Source: CBCPNA01 sp965120415
Lineage (GTDB): Bacteria > Bacillota > Clostridia > Lachnospirales > CAG-274
Assembly (NCBI GenBank): GCA_965120415.1
Contig: CBCPNA010000029.1
Location: 1 to 13,943 of the forward strand
DNA length: 13,943 bases
Direction: 5' to 3'
The notes beneath the pieces are model-generated. The model searched no databases, was not told the origin of the DNA, and saw only the letters and a program-made list of their open reading frames with translations. Shown one piece after another: positions 6,955 through 13,943 of this stretch. The translations under genes were made by a program, and so were the position numbers. The stretch's first letter is position 1. The number at the start of each line of letters is the position of its first letter.

Positions 6955-7569
6955 TTATTCATTTTTATTTAATGGTGGATTAAAATAATGCTTTCTGCAA
7001 GTTGAAATAAAGTAATCTTTATCTTCAAAAATATCCCCTATAACAATCATGTTGCCCTCGCTATCTTCCATAATCGGCTTATTATTTTTAACTCTTAAAT
7101 TCATTATCGCTTTAGAATTACAAAAGGTACATACACTTTTTATTTCTTGTATACTATCAGCGTAGTAAAGTAGTGCGCTAGCCCCTTCAAAAAGCTTGCC
7201 TTTTATATAGCTATTTTTAAGCCCGTAACATAAAACCGGTATTTTAAAAAAATCAACTATTTGAGTTAATTGGAAAACTTGCTCTCTGCTTAAAAATTGC
7301 GCCTCGTCTATTAAAATACAATTATACATTACTTCTGAAATTTTTTGTTTTAAAAATTCATATAAATTATCATTTTGGCTAAAGCAAAAACATTGATGCT
7401 TATAAGCTAAAGCACGACTTTGTATATAATTTTCATCATTTCTTAAATCTAGGTTAGAACGCATACATATAATCTTTTTGCCTTGTTGCTCATATTTATG
7501 AGCAGTCATTAATAAATCGGCTGATTTAGATGCATCCATTGTACCATATTTAAAATATAATTTAGCCAT
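6955..7569 (-). CDS. tdk: thymidine kinase (type II, zinc-containing) with variant P-loop
   Basis: It phosphorylates thymidine to dTMP in nucleoside salvage. The type II architecture is visible: P-loop region GTMDASKS (9-16), a Walker-B-like LIDEAQFL (86-93) with catalytic Glu89, YGLKNSYIKGKLFEGASALL (115-134) of the substrate-binding part, and a zinc lid with Cys147-x2-Cys150 plus Cys191-x2-His194. The P-loop has Ser14 in place of the Gly of the classical GK[ST]. From memory, related clostridial homologues also have non-Gly residues here. The length of 204 fits the family. The start is ATG at 7569 with GGAGGA (7581-7586) lying inside the 3' end of rnr. The gap from the rnr stop is 4 bp, so translation is probably coupled. 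Confidence 0.88.
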   Translation of the reverse strand: MAKLYFKYGTMDASKSADLLMTAHKYEQQGKKIICMRSNLDLRNDENYIQSRALAYKHQCFCFSQNDNLYEFLKQKISEVMYNCILIDEAQFLSREQVFQLTQIVDFFKIPVLCYGLKNSYIKGKLFEGASALLYYADSIQEIKSVCTFCNSKAIMNLRVKNNKPIMEDSEGNMIVIGDIFEDKDYFISTCRKHYFNPPLNKNE

Positions 7570-7573
7570 TTAG

Positions 7574-9718
7574 CTATTTTTCCTCCATTTGATTAATTAA
7601 TTTAAAATCTAATGTTTTTTCTTTTAAATTAGCACAAGTTAATTCAACTACAACTTTATCCCCTAAAGAATATGTTTTTAATGTATTTTCTCCTATATAT
7701 CTCATATTATCTTCATCATAGATATAATAGTCATCTTCTATAGTTTTAACAGAAACAAGCCCTTCTACCGTGTTTGGAAGCTCTACATAAAGCCCCCAGC
7801 TAGTCACCCCAGATATAACAGCATCAAAAATCTGCCCTATTTTATCTTGCATATATTCTACCTTTTTAAGCTGTATTATTTGCCTTTCTATCTCTTCTGC
7901 ATTTCTTTCTTTTGAAGAACATAAATTTGCTACAGCTGGCAATTTAGTATTTAAAATATCTAGCCTATCTTTATCTAGCTTGCCGTCTATATGCTGTTTT
8001 ATAATCCTGTGTATTTGTAAATCGGGGTATCTTCTTATAGGCGATGTAAAATGACAATAATATTTTGTTGCAAGCCCAAAATGCCCACTGTTTTCAACGC
8101 TATATCTTGCTTGTTCAAAGCTTTTTAAAATAACTCTGTTTATAAGCATATCTTCGGCTGTATTTTTAGCTTTAAACAATATTTCTTGAAATGCTTTAGA
8201 ATGGATATCGCTCCCTTTTAATATATATCCAAAATTTTTTAAAAATTGAGCAAGCTTTTCTATCTTTTCTAATTTTGGATAGTTGTGTATACGATATATA
8301 AAAGGCACTTCTAGCCAAAAAAATTGTTCTGCTATTGTTTCGTTTGCTATAAGCATAAATTCTTCTATAATGCTTGTTGCTATATTTTTTTCATAAATTT
8401 TTATATCTAAAGGCTTTCTTGTTTCCTTATGCAGAATAATTTTGGCCTCTGGAAAGTATAGCTCTACAGAACCTCTTTTTATCCTTTTTTTATGCAAAAT
8501 ATTTCTTAATTCATGCATATTATTAAACATTTCTAAATAATCTTTATATTCTTTTTTGTATTCAGAATCTTTATTGGTTAAAATATCGTTTACTATTGTA
8601 TAAGTGAGCCTTTTATCTACATTTATAAAAGTTTTTAAAACTTCGCTAGATACAACCTTTCCTGCTTTATCTATTTCCATAAAGCATGTTAAAGTAAGCC
8701 TATCCTTTTTAGCATTTAAAGAGCATATGCCGTTTGAAAGCTTGTGTGGTAGCATAGGTATAACCCTATCTATAAGATATATGCTTGTACCTCTTTTTAG
8801 TGCCTCTTTGTCTAGCAATGTATTTTCTTTAACATAGTGCGTTACATCTGCTATATGCACCCCTAATTTAAAATTACCGTTTGCAAGCTTTTGTATCGTT
8901 ATAGCGTCGTCCAAATCTTTTGCATCTTCGCCATCTATCGTAACTGTTGTTATAGTAGTTAAATCTAGCCTATCTTCTTTATCTTTAGGCAAGACTTCAT
9001 CTTCTATATCTTTTATTTCGTTATATATAGCATCATCAAAATCTAAAGGAAGGTTAGCTTGCCTTATTATAGATAAAATATCAACCCCCGGGTCATTTAC
9101 ATGCCCTAATATTTCTAATATTTTACCTTCTGGTTTTTTGTCTATAGTTTGTTTTTTTGTAATTTTAACAACAACTTTATGACCATCTACAGCCCCATTA
9201 ATATTTTTTCTTGATATAAAAATATCGTTATAAAGCCTTTTTTCATCTGGTATAACAAAGCCAAAACTTTTGCTTTTTTCAAAAGTACCAACAATTAAGT
9301 TATATCCAGCTTTTACCACTTTTAATATTATACCTTCTGGGTTTTTAATATCTTTTTTAGTTATTATTTTACAAAGAACTTTATCTCTATGCATCGCTCC
9401 ATTTGAATATCTAGCGCTTATAAATATATCTTCTTGGCTTTCTTCTTGTACAACAAAGCCGAACCCTTTAGCGGTGCTAACGTATTCTCCATAAATAAGC
9501 CCAAGCATTTTTGGGGTTACAACCTTTTTTTTTGAGGTTAAAACAAGCACTCCATCAGAAATTAGATTATTTATAATTTCCAAAAATAAATCTTTATCTT
9601 TATCCGGCACTTCCATTATCTTCATAATATCTTTAATTTTTATTGGCTTATACTCTTTAGAATTTATAAAAGATAATAATTTTTCTTGTTTTTCTTTAAT
9701 ATTTATATCTTCTGACAA
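7574..9718 (-). CDS. rnr: ribonuclease R (3'-5' exoribonuclease, RNB family)
   Basis: RNase R degrades structured RNA processively from the 3' end and takes part in rRNA/tRNA quality control and trans-translation. Domain order is complete: an N-terminal winged-helix-like region (about 8-70), two cold-shock OB domains (about 72-205, each with a GFGFV or SFGFV motif), the RNB catalytic domain (about 250-580) and a C-terminal S1 domain (about 630-710). Catalytic acidic residues are in DGEDAKDLDDAI (262-273). HIADVTHYV (288-296) and FTSPIRRYPDLQIHR are also typical. At 714 residues it is full length. The start is TTG at 9718 with AAGGAGGA 6 bases upstream. It lies 38 bp after tsaD, the widest gap in this operon apart from the leader. 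I see no smpB in the window, though it is often a neighbour in Firmicutes. Confidence 0.96.
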   Translation of the reverse strand: MSEDINIKEKQEKLLSFINSKEYKPIKIKDIMKIMEVPDKDKDLFLEIINNLISDGVLVLTSKKKVVTPKMLGLIYGEYVSTAKGFGFVVQEESQEDIFISARYSNGAMHRDKVLCKIITKKDIKNPEGIILKVVKAGYNLIVGTFEKSKSFGFVIPDEKRLYNDIFISRKNINGAVDGHKVVVKITKKQTIDKKPEGKILEILGHVNDPGVDILSIIRQANLPLDFDDAIYNEIKDIEDEVLPKDKEDRLDLTTITTVTIDGEDAKDLDDAITIQKLANGNFKLGVHIADVTHYVKENTLLDKEALKRGTSIYLIDRVIPMLPHKLSNGICSLNAKKDRLTLTCFMEIDKAGKVVSSEVLKTFINVDKRLTYTIVNDILTNKDSEYKKEYKDYLEMFNNMHELRNILHKKRIKRGSVELYFPEAKIILHKETRKPLDIKIYEKNIATSIIEEFMLIANETIAEQFFWLEVPFIYRIHNYPKLEKIEKLAQFLKNFGYILKGSDIHSKAFQEILFKAKNTAEDMLINRVILKSFEQARYSVENSGHFGLATKYYCHFTSPIRRYPDLQIHRIIKQHIDGKLDKDRLDILNTKLPAVANLCSSKERNAEEIERQIIQLKKVEYMQDKIGQIFDAVISGVTSWGLYVELPNTVEGLVSVKTIEDDYYIYDEDNMRYIGENTLKTYSLGDKVVVELTCANLKEKTLDFKLINQMEEK

Positions 9719-9724
9719 GTAAAG

Positions 9725-9732
9725 TCCTCCTT
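9725..9732 (-). promoter_or_regulatory. ribosome binding site deciding the rnr TTG start
   Basis: AAGGAGGA, a near-perfect anti-Shine-Dalgarno match, lies 6 bases before TTG (9716-9718). This fixes the start despite the non-ATG codon. Confidence 0.8.
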
Positions 9733-9756
9733 AAATATGGAAAATTTATAAAAGCT

Positions 9757-10764
9757 TTAAATTTTTAAATTAGGTACAGCATTTAAGCTAAGGCTAGCAA
9801 AATTTGATTTTTGATATTCAAAATAAGCCGCCGACGCTATCATAGCAGCGTTATCTGTACATAAGCTTATAGAAGGCAAAAAAAACTCTATATTATTTTC
9901 TTTACAACTTTTTGCAAACTCTTGCCTTAAAAATGAATTAGCAGAAACACCTCCAGCCAACGCAAGCTTTTTTAAGCCCTTTTCTTTACAAGCTTTTATT
10001 GTTTTAAATATTAATACTTCGCATAAAGCATTTTGAAAAGATGCAGCTAAATCTTCTTTTTTGTATTCGATATTTTTCATATTACAACTATTTATAAAGT
10101 TTAAAACAAAAGATTTAAGCCCACTAAAGCTAAAATCATAGTCTCTAGAATTTATCATAACACGGGGCATATCTATAGCATCTTTATCGCCCATTTTGGA
10201 AAGTTTGTCTATTTGCACACCCCCGGGGTAAGAAAGCCCTATAGCCCTTGCCACTTTATCAAAGGCTTCCCCGCAAGCATCATCTCTTGTTTTGCCTATT
10301 ATTTCAAATTCTGTATAATCATTTACTTGTATAATATGCGTATGCCCCCCTGATATAACAAGCGATACAAAAGGAGGTGTTAAATCTTTATGCTCTATAT
10401 AATTTGCGCAAATATGCCCTTTTATATGATTTACTGCTATTAAAGGCTTTTTTAAAGCATACGCTAAAGCTTTTGCAAAGCTAACGCCAACAAGCAACGC
10501 CCCGACAAGCCCCGGCCCATTTGTCACCGCTATAGCATCTATCTCTTCAAAAGTTAAGCCGACCTCTTCTAGCGCTTTTAAAGCTACTTTATCTATTATT
10601 TCTAAATGCTTTCTTGAAGCAACCTCCGGTACAACCCCGCCAAAAGTCTTGTGTGTTTCTATTTGAGAATATATAGCATTTGATATAATATGCCGTCCAT
10701 TTTTAACTATAGCAACTGATGTTTCGTCGCAAGAAGTTTCTATAGCTAGTATAAAAGTATCCAT
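9757..10764 (-). CDS. tsaD: tRNA N6-adenosine threonylcarbamoyltransferase
   Basis: TsaD (formerly Gcp/YgjD) transfers the threonylcarbamoyl group from TC-AMP to A37 of tRNAs reading ANN codons, giving t6A, together with TsaB and TsaE. The ASKHA fold is evident: N-terminal ILAIETSCDETSVAIV (5-20), metal-binding His113 and His117 in VNHIKGH, SLVISGGHTH (134-143), DACGEAFDKVARAIGL, and the second-half metal ligand Asp304 in CTDNAAMIA. The 335-residue length is standard. The ATG at 10764 is preceded by AGGAGG (10769-10774), which overlaps the stop of the anti-sigma gene 8 bp upstream, so coupling is likely. TsaB, TsaC and TsaE are not in the window. Confidence 0.97.
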   Translation of the reverse strand: MDTFILAIETSCDETSVAIVKNGRHIISNAIYSQIETHKTFGGVVPEVASRKHLEIIDKVALKALEEVGLTFEEIDAIAVTNGPGLVGALLVGVSFAKALAYALKKPLIAVNHIKGHICANYIEHKDLTPPFVSLVISGGHTHIIQVNDYTEFEIIGKTRDDACGEAFDKVARAIGLSYPGGVQIDKLSKMGDKDAIDMPRVMINSRDYDFSFSGLKSFVLNFINSCNMKNIEYKKEDLAASFQNALCEVLIFKTIKACKEKGLKKLALAGGVSANSFLRQEFAKSCKENNIEFFLPSISLCTDNAAMIASAAYFEYQKSNFASLSLNAVPNLKI

Positions 10765-10772
10765 AAAACCTC

Positions 10773-11339
10773 CTAAAACGCTTTTCGGGTAAAATTATCT
10801 TTTAATTGTGATGCAAGAAGTGTAATAATTATAACAAAAGATACTAATTTTAAACTATTAAAAAATAAGCCTAAATTACTTTGTATAATAAACATAGCCT
10901 CATTAAAAAAGCCTGATATAGATGTATTAAAATTTTCTATATGGTCATTTATTATTAAAAGCTTGTACAAAATCGATTTTTGGTTAGATAATAACAAAAT
11001 ATTTTCTTTATTAAACCGTGTAATTAATGTAAGAGTTAATAAAGCTATATATGAAATTAAGCTTACAAAACAAAAATTTTGCATTTTATTTTTTATTTGC
11101 AAATATTTTGGCTCTATATTTTCTATTTTTTGCATAACATTAAGCTCTAAGCTTTCTGGTGCTTCTAAAAGATTGTCTTTTTCTAAAAATTCATCTAAAA
11201 TTTCTGTATATAAAGCAAAATCTTTAGAACAATCTTTGCAACTTTTTAAATGATTTTGCAAAAAGCTATTTTCTTCTTCTGTTATGCTATTTTCCATAAA
11301 AGCAAGCATTAATTCATTAATCTTTTTACATTCCAACAT
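10773..11339 (-). CDS. ZAS-type anti-sigma factor, membrane-bound (zf-HC2 domain)
   Basis: The N-terminal 45 residues form a zinc-binding anti-sigma domain with His30-x3-Cys34-x2-Cys37, plus Cys4 as a possible fourth ligand. Such domains hold an ECF sigma factor inactive at the membrane. Two hydrophobic segments (about 88-107 and 163-180) suggest two membrane passes with ~55 residues between them, presumably outside the cell. The well-known RsiW has only one pass. I chose ATG at 11339 (188 residues), which has AGAAGG 5 bases upstream. A GTG at 11345 would add two residues. The gene overlaps the end of the sigma gene by 14 bp, the classic arrangement for a cognate pair. Confidence 0.8.
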   Translation of the reverse strand: MLECKKINELMLAFMENSITEEENSFLQNHLKSCKDCSKDFALYTEILDEFLEKDNLLEAPESLELNVMQKIENIEPKYLQIKNKMQNFCFVSLISYIALLTLTLITRFNKENILLLSNQKSILYKLLIINDHIENFNTSISGFFNEAMFIIQSNLGLFFNSLKLVSFVIIITLLASQLKDNFTRKAF

Positions 11340-11889
11340 TTCCACCTTCTTTCACATTTGAAAGTTGTTGTTTTAATATTTTTCTTCCCCTAAAGATACG
11401 ATTTTTAACTTTAGATAAAGGTTGGTTTGTAATATTTGCTATTTCTTGATAGCTAAGCCCTTGTTTATGATAGAGGATTAAAGGAGTTTTATACATCTCT
11501 GGCATCGCATCTAAAAGGCTGTTTAAAAAAAATTCTTCTTCTTTTTTTATGTATTGTAGCTCTGGCGTATTGTCGGCGGCAAGCTTGTATGAAACATCTT
11601 CTATAGAAATAACCTCGCATCGTTTCTTTCTCATATAGTCTATAATATGGTTAGTCGTTATTCTTATTATCCATGTAGAAAATTTAAATTCTGGAAAATA
11701 TTTGTCTAGATTATTATATATTTTTATAAACACTTCTTGTGCTAAATCGTTTGCATCTTCTTTATTGCTAACCATCTTAAAGGCTATAGAATAAACTAAA
11801 TTTTTATACCGTTGCATAATTTCTGAAAAATATTGCTTTTCTCCATATAAACACTTTTTTACTAATTCATAATCTGTTAAATTTTTCAT
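11326..11889 (-). CDS. RNA polymerase sigma factor, ECF subfamily (SigW-like)
   Basis: A 187-residue sigma-70 family protein with only regions 2 and 4. Region 2 spans about 21-90 with DLAQEVFIKIY (49-59) for core binding and FSTWIIRITTNHIIDYMRKKR for -10 recognition. Region 4 spans about 120-175 with the helix-turn-helix LSYQEIANITNQPLSKVKNRI. It directs polymerase to its regulon when released from the downstream anti-sigma factor. The start is ATG at 11889 with GGAGAG 6 bases upstream. A longer reading from TTG at 11925 would add 12 residues and overlap rnz, but has no better binding site and extends beyond the usual N-terminus (MxxLTDxELV). Its target promoters cannot be identified from this window. 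Confidence 0.92.
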   Translation of the reverse strand: MKNLTDYELVKKCLYGEKQYFSEIMQRYKNLVYSIAFKMVSNKEDANDLAQEVFIKIYNNLDKYFPEFKFSTWIIRITTNHIIDYMRKKRCEVISIEDVSYKLAADNTPELQYIKKEEEFFLNSLLDAMPEMYKTPLILYHKQGLSYQEIANITNQPLSKVKNRIFRGRKILKQQLSNVKEGGNVGM

Positions 11890-11895
11890 AAGCAT

Positions 11896-11901
11896 CTCTC
11901 C
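11896..11901 (-). promoter_or_regulatory. ribosome binding site deciding the sigma factor start
   Basis: GGAGAG is 6 bases before ATG at 11889. A second ATG at 11895 abuts the site and is unlikely to be used. Confidence 0.65.
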
Positions 11902-11914
11902 ATTTTTAATAAAA

Positions 11915-12838
11915 CTAATCTTCAAAATATATTGTTTTGGTAAGCCTGTCTTGCCCTATTATAGTATTTTTAAATATATTTTTTGCATTTTCTATATATA
12001 AATGAGGGTCGGTTAAAGAGGGGCTAAAATGCGTAAGCCATAATTCTTTCACATTTCCTTTTTTTGCAAGGGTTGCTGCCTCGCTAAATATCATATGTTT
12101 TTTTTCTATAGCTTGTTTTATTTTTTCTTCTTCGCCGTACATACCTTCGCAAATAAATAAATCTGCCTTGTGTAAAAAATTATATAGTCTTTCAACGGGT
12201 CTTGTATCTGTACAATAGACAAGCTTTATAGGCTTTCTTTCTGCCCCTAGCACCATCTGAGGGGTATATAAGCTGTTGTTGTATTTAACATTTTCTCCTT
12301 TTTGGAGCTTACCCCACAAATTTTTAGGTATATTTAGTTTTATTGCTTTATCTATTAAAAATTTGCCTGCCCTTTTTACCTCTATAGAATATGCAAAACA
12401 AGGGACTTTATGATCCAAAAGTATCGCTTTTAAAAAAAATTGCCCTAAATCTATTTCTTCTGAAGTATGATTTTCTTCTGTCAAGGTTAATTCTTTTATA
12501 TTAACATCAAACGGTATTTCTGGAAATATTGTGGAAAGACCGTTGTACGCATCTAAAATGCCTTTAGGGGCAATTATGTTTAAAGGCAATGTACGGCCAT
12601 AATTACCAATTGTTAGCAAAAAGCCCGGAAGTCCAGCTATATGGTCTGCGTGAAGATGGGTAAAACATATAGTATCGATATTTTTAAAGCCCCAGCCTAA
12701 AAGCTTAGCCGTAACCTGCGTACCCTCACCACAATCTATAAGAAGCATTTTGCCATTTACTCTAATTAAAAGAGAGGTTAAAAACCTTTCTGGAAGAGGC
12801 ATCATACCTCCAACCCCAAGCAAACAAACATCTAACAT
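11915..12838 (-). CDS. rnz: ribonuclease Z (tRNA 3'-processing endonuclease)
   Basis: RNase Z cuts precursor tRNAs lacking an encoded CCA after the discriminator base. It is a metallo-beta-lactamase fold enzyme with two zinc ions. Seen here: FTHLHADHIAGLPG (His61, His63, Asp65, His66), His143 in LLDHKVPC, Asp211 in YCTDTRP, and His270 in LTHFSPS. All are canonical ligands or catalytic positions. The protein is 307 residues, the usual bacterial length. I chose ATG at 12838 because AGGAG lies 5 bases upstream and the protein then begins MLDVCLLGVGG like its homologues. The open frame extends 28 codons further, but that part overlaps the promoter. It is the first gene of the long operon. Confidence 0.94.
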   Translation of the reverse strand: MLDVCLLGVGGMMPLPERFLTSLLIRVNGKMLLIDCGEGTQVTAKLLGWGFKNIDTICFTHLHADHIAGLPGFLLTIGNYGRTLPLNIIAPKGILDAYNGLSTIFPEIPFDVNIKELTLTEENHTSEEIDLGQFFLKAILLDHKVPCFAYSIEVKRAGKFLIDKAIKLNIPKNLWGKLQKGENVKYNNSLYTPQMVLGAERKPIKLVYCTDTRPVERLYNFLHKADLFICEGMYGEEEKIKQAIEKKHMIFSEAATLAKKGNVKELWLTHFSPSLTDPHLYIENAKNIFKNTIIGQDRLTKTIYFED

Positions 12839-12843
12839 TTTTT

Positions 12844-12848
12844 CTCCT
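12844..12848 (-). promoter_or_regulatory. ribosome binding site deciding the rnz start
   Basis: AGGAG is 5 bases before ATG at 12838. It rules out the longer frame that would begin at 12922 inside the promoter region. Confidence 0.75.
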
Positions 12849-12874
12849 AAAATTATAAAATTATTATTTGTTTT

Positions 12875-12903
12875 AGTATACCACAAATAATAAATATTTA
12901 CAA
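12875..12903 (-). promoter_or_regulatory. promoter of the rnz operon
   Basis: On the minus strand an extended -10, TGG followed by TATACT (12875-12883), lies 17 bp from a -35 TTGTAA (12898-12903). TATACT matches 5 of 6 and TTGTAA 4 of 6. Transcription should start near 12868, giving a ~30-nt leader. It is the only clear promoter seen for the eight genes down to 4212. Confidence 0.7.
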
Positions 12904-13094
12904 ATAATTTTTTTGTTAACAAAATTTCGCTATACTTTTATTTTATCTTTTTAAATAACTTTAATATCAAAGTATATTAAAGTTTATTGTTTTATTTAAT
13001 ATTTTATCTTAAATTATTAATAATTTTACCTTTTCATAAAAAATAATATTTTTCTCAAACATATATATCCTTAAAATCCTCTTTATAAAAGCAC
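12904..13094. other. AT-rich intergenic stretch, one palindrome, no gene seen
   Basis: No open frame with a ribosome binding site is present. The only structure is a perfect 14-bp palindrome TTTTGTTAACAAAA at 12911-12924, just upstream of the rnz -35 box. Confidence 0.5.
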
Positions 13095-13121
13095 AAAAAA
13101 GACACCTTTTGGTGTCTTTTT
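13095..13121 (-). terminator. rho-independent terminator of the SLH gene
   Basis: A perfect 11-bp stem (13096-13106 with 13111-13121, core GACACC/GGTGTC) with a 4-nt loop lies 11 bp after the SLH stop. On the minus strand it ends in a run of six T's. The symmetric A/T flanks would also let it work on the other strand. Confidence 0.88.
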
Positions 13122-13132
13122 CTTATTTTATA

Positions 13133-13943
13133 TTACAGACTTGATTTTGCGCTTGAGATAATTTCATAAATTCTTTCTATTATAGCTGCTATTTCTGCTC
13201 TTGTTATAGAATCTTTTGGATTAATTTTTCCATTATTTCCATTGATTACACCTAAATTTACAAGTTTTGCTACAGATTCAAGTGCATAAGATGATATGTT
13301 AGAAACATCGCTAAAGCCTGTTAACCCTGAAGTACTACTATCTGTATCTATGCCTAAGCTTTCTAAAAGTCTTGCTGCCATAACCATAGCATCTTGTCTT
13401 GAAATGTTAGCGTCTGGTGAGAAGTTATTTCCACCTGTTCCGTTTACGATACCGTAATCTGCAGCTATCCCTACAGCATTTGCATAATAAGCACCTGAAG
13501 GTACGTCGTCAAAAGTAGTACTAGAAGTTTCTCCATCAGCACCTATAAGTCTCACAACCATCAATGTAAAGTCTGACCTTTTTGTATTTGAGCTTACTCC
13601 AAAGCTACCATCTGGTAAACCATTTACAATACCAGTTTTTGATAACGTTGAAATCGCATCTGCTGCCCAATGTGTACTAGGAACATCTGTGAAAGTTTTA
13701 GCTGTTCCACTTGCTGATGGTAAAGTTATACTTGCTAAAGAAAGAGTTTTTGAAGAAGTTGTACTACTTGAGCTACTTGAAATACTGCTTGTAGAACTAC
13801 TTGATGTGCTATCATCATCGTCATCATCGCTACTGCTTGATGTAGTACTACTGCTGCTTATCACTGCACTACTACTTCCACCACTTGAGCTACTAGAGCT
13901 ACTTGAAGAGCTAGAAGAACTACTTGAACTACTAGAAGTACTA
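13133..13943 (-). CDS. SLH-domain surface protein, C-terminal part (5' end outside the window)
   Basis: The frame is open from the right edge, so the N-terminus is missing. An in-frame GTG at 13864 lies within the serine-rich tract and is not a plausible start. About 269 residues are visible. The first ~64 (13942 to about 13751) are nearly all Ser/Thr, with GGSSS and a block of six consecutive Asp. Three S-layer homology repeats follow: TFTDVPSTHWAADAI with GIVNGLPDGSF (about 13538-13696), TFDDVPSGAYYANAV with GIVNG (about 13355-13516), and FSDVSNISSYALESV with GVINGNNGKINP and TRAEIA (about 13160-13318). SLH triplets bind secondary cell-wall polymers, so this is a C-terminal wall anchor behind a flexible spacer. 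The function of the missing N-terminal part, possibly an enzyme or adhesin, is unknown. Confidence 0.85.
   Translation of the reverse strand, partial: STSSSSSSSSSSSSSSSSSSGGSSSAVISSSSTTSSSSDDDDDDSTSSSSTSSISSSSSSTTSSKTLSLASITLPSASGTAKTFTDVPSTHWAADAISTLSKTGIVNGLPDGSFGVSSNTKRSDFTLMVVRLIGADGETSSTTFDDVPSGAYYANAVGIAADYGIVNGTGGNNFSPDANISRQDAMVMAARLLESLGIDTDSSTSGLTGFSDVSNISSYALESVAKLVNLGVINGNNGKINPKDSITRAEIAAIIERIYEIISSAKSSL
13751..13943 (-). repeat. low-complexity serine-rich coding tract with Asp6 block
   Basis: About 64 codons made mostly of AGT, AGC, TCT and TCA in mixed order, with a few ACT/ACA and one GAT/GAC run (13808-13825). It encodes a disordered Ser linker. Mixed codons indicate it is held at the protein level rather than being a pure DNA microsatellite. 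It is still repetitive enough to vary in length or break an assembly. Confidence 0.75.

Noticed and set aside
11890..11925. N-terminal extension of the ECF sigma factor from TTG at 11925
   Set aside because: It would overlap the rnz stop and has no better binding site. ATG at 11889 has GGAGAG at 6 bases and fits the family's N-terminus.
12839..12922. N-terminal extension of RNase Z to 335 residues
   Set aside because: The extra 28 codons cover the promoter and Shine-Dalgarno, and homologues begin at the MLDVCLLGVGG position.
13133..13864. A complete 243-residue protein starting at the GTG at 13864
   Set aside because: The reading frame continues without a stop to the right edge, encoding more serine residues, and there is no ribosome binding site before that GTG. 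It is an internal codon of a longer gene.
13751..13943. Possible CRISPR-like or tandem DNA repeat
   Set aside because: There is no fixed repeat unit or spacer spacing. The irregular Ser codons form a low-complexity protein tract.

Overview
The window is an AT-rich stretch of chromosome, very probably from a low-GC anaerobic Firmicute (Clostridia, perhaps Lachnospirales). This rests on strong AGGAGG ribosome binding sites, several TTG start codons, Gram-positive style housekeeping proteins (long AsnB, EF-P with K32, a SigW-like ECF factor with a ZAS anti-sigma) and a three-repeat SLH wall protein. The taxon is inferred from protein style only.

Left edge (1-310): the first 44 bases, read on the minus strand, align without gaps to the 5' end of 23S rRNA. 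A 16S-23S-spacer-like leader and a strong sigma-A promoter (TTGACA-N17-TATTAT) come directly before it. No 16S gene lies upstream, so this looks like a separately transcribed 23S gene running off the edge. The same intergenic region serves a divergent plus-strand operon.

Plus-strand operon (311-3474): asnB (asparagine synthetase), a HIT-family nucleotide hydrolase and a CPBP-family membrane protease-like protein. It ends at a hairpin terminator that efp, converging from the right, appears to share.

Minus-strand block (3508-12838): efp has its own promoter. To its right is a tight eight-gene array, probably one operon, in transcription order: rnz, ECF sigma factor, ZAS anti-sigma factor, tsaD, rnr, tdk, pepD, AI-2E-type permease. 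Gaps are from a 14-bp overlap to 38 bp, and an extended -10 promoter lies upstream of rnz. The theme is RNA maturation and decay (RNase Z for tRNA 3' ends, TsaD for t6A37, RNase R for structured RNA), with nucleoside and dipeptide salvage downstream and a membrane-signal-responsive sigma/anti-sigma pair inside.

Right edge (13095-13943): the C-terminal part of an SLH-domain surface protein with a long serine-rich linker containing six consecutive aspartates. It is followed by a clean terminator, and its N-terminus lies outside the window.

I saw no CRISPR array, transposase, phage gene, tRNA or defence system. The points most worth checking are the orphan 23S promoter, the sigma/anti-sigma pair inside the RNA-processing operon, the variant thymidine kinase P-loop and the truncated poly-Ser/Asp SLH protein. 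None of these alone is a clearly new system.
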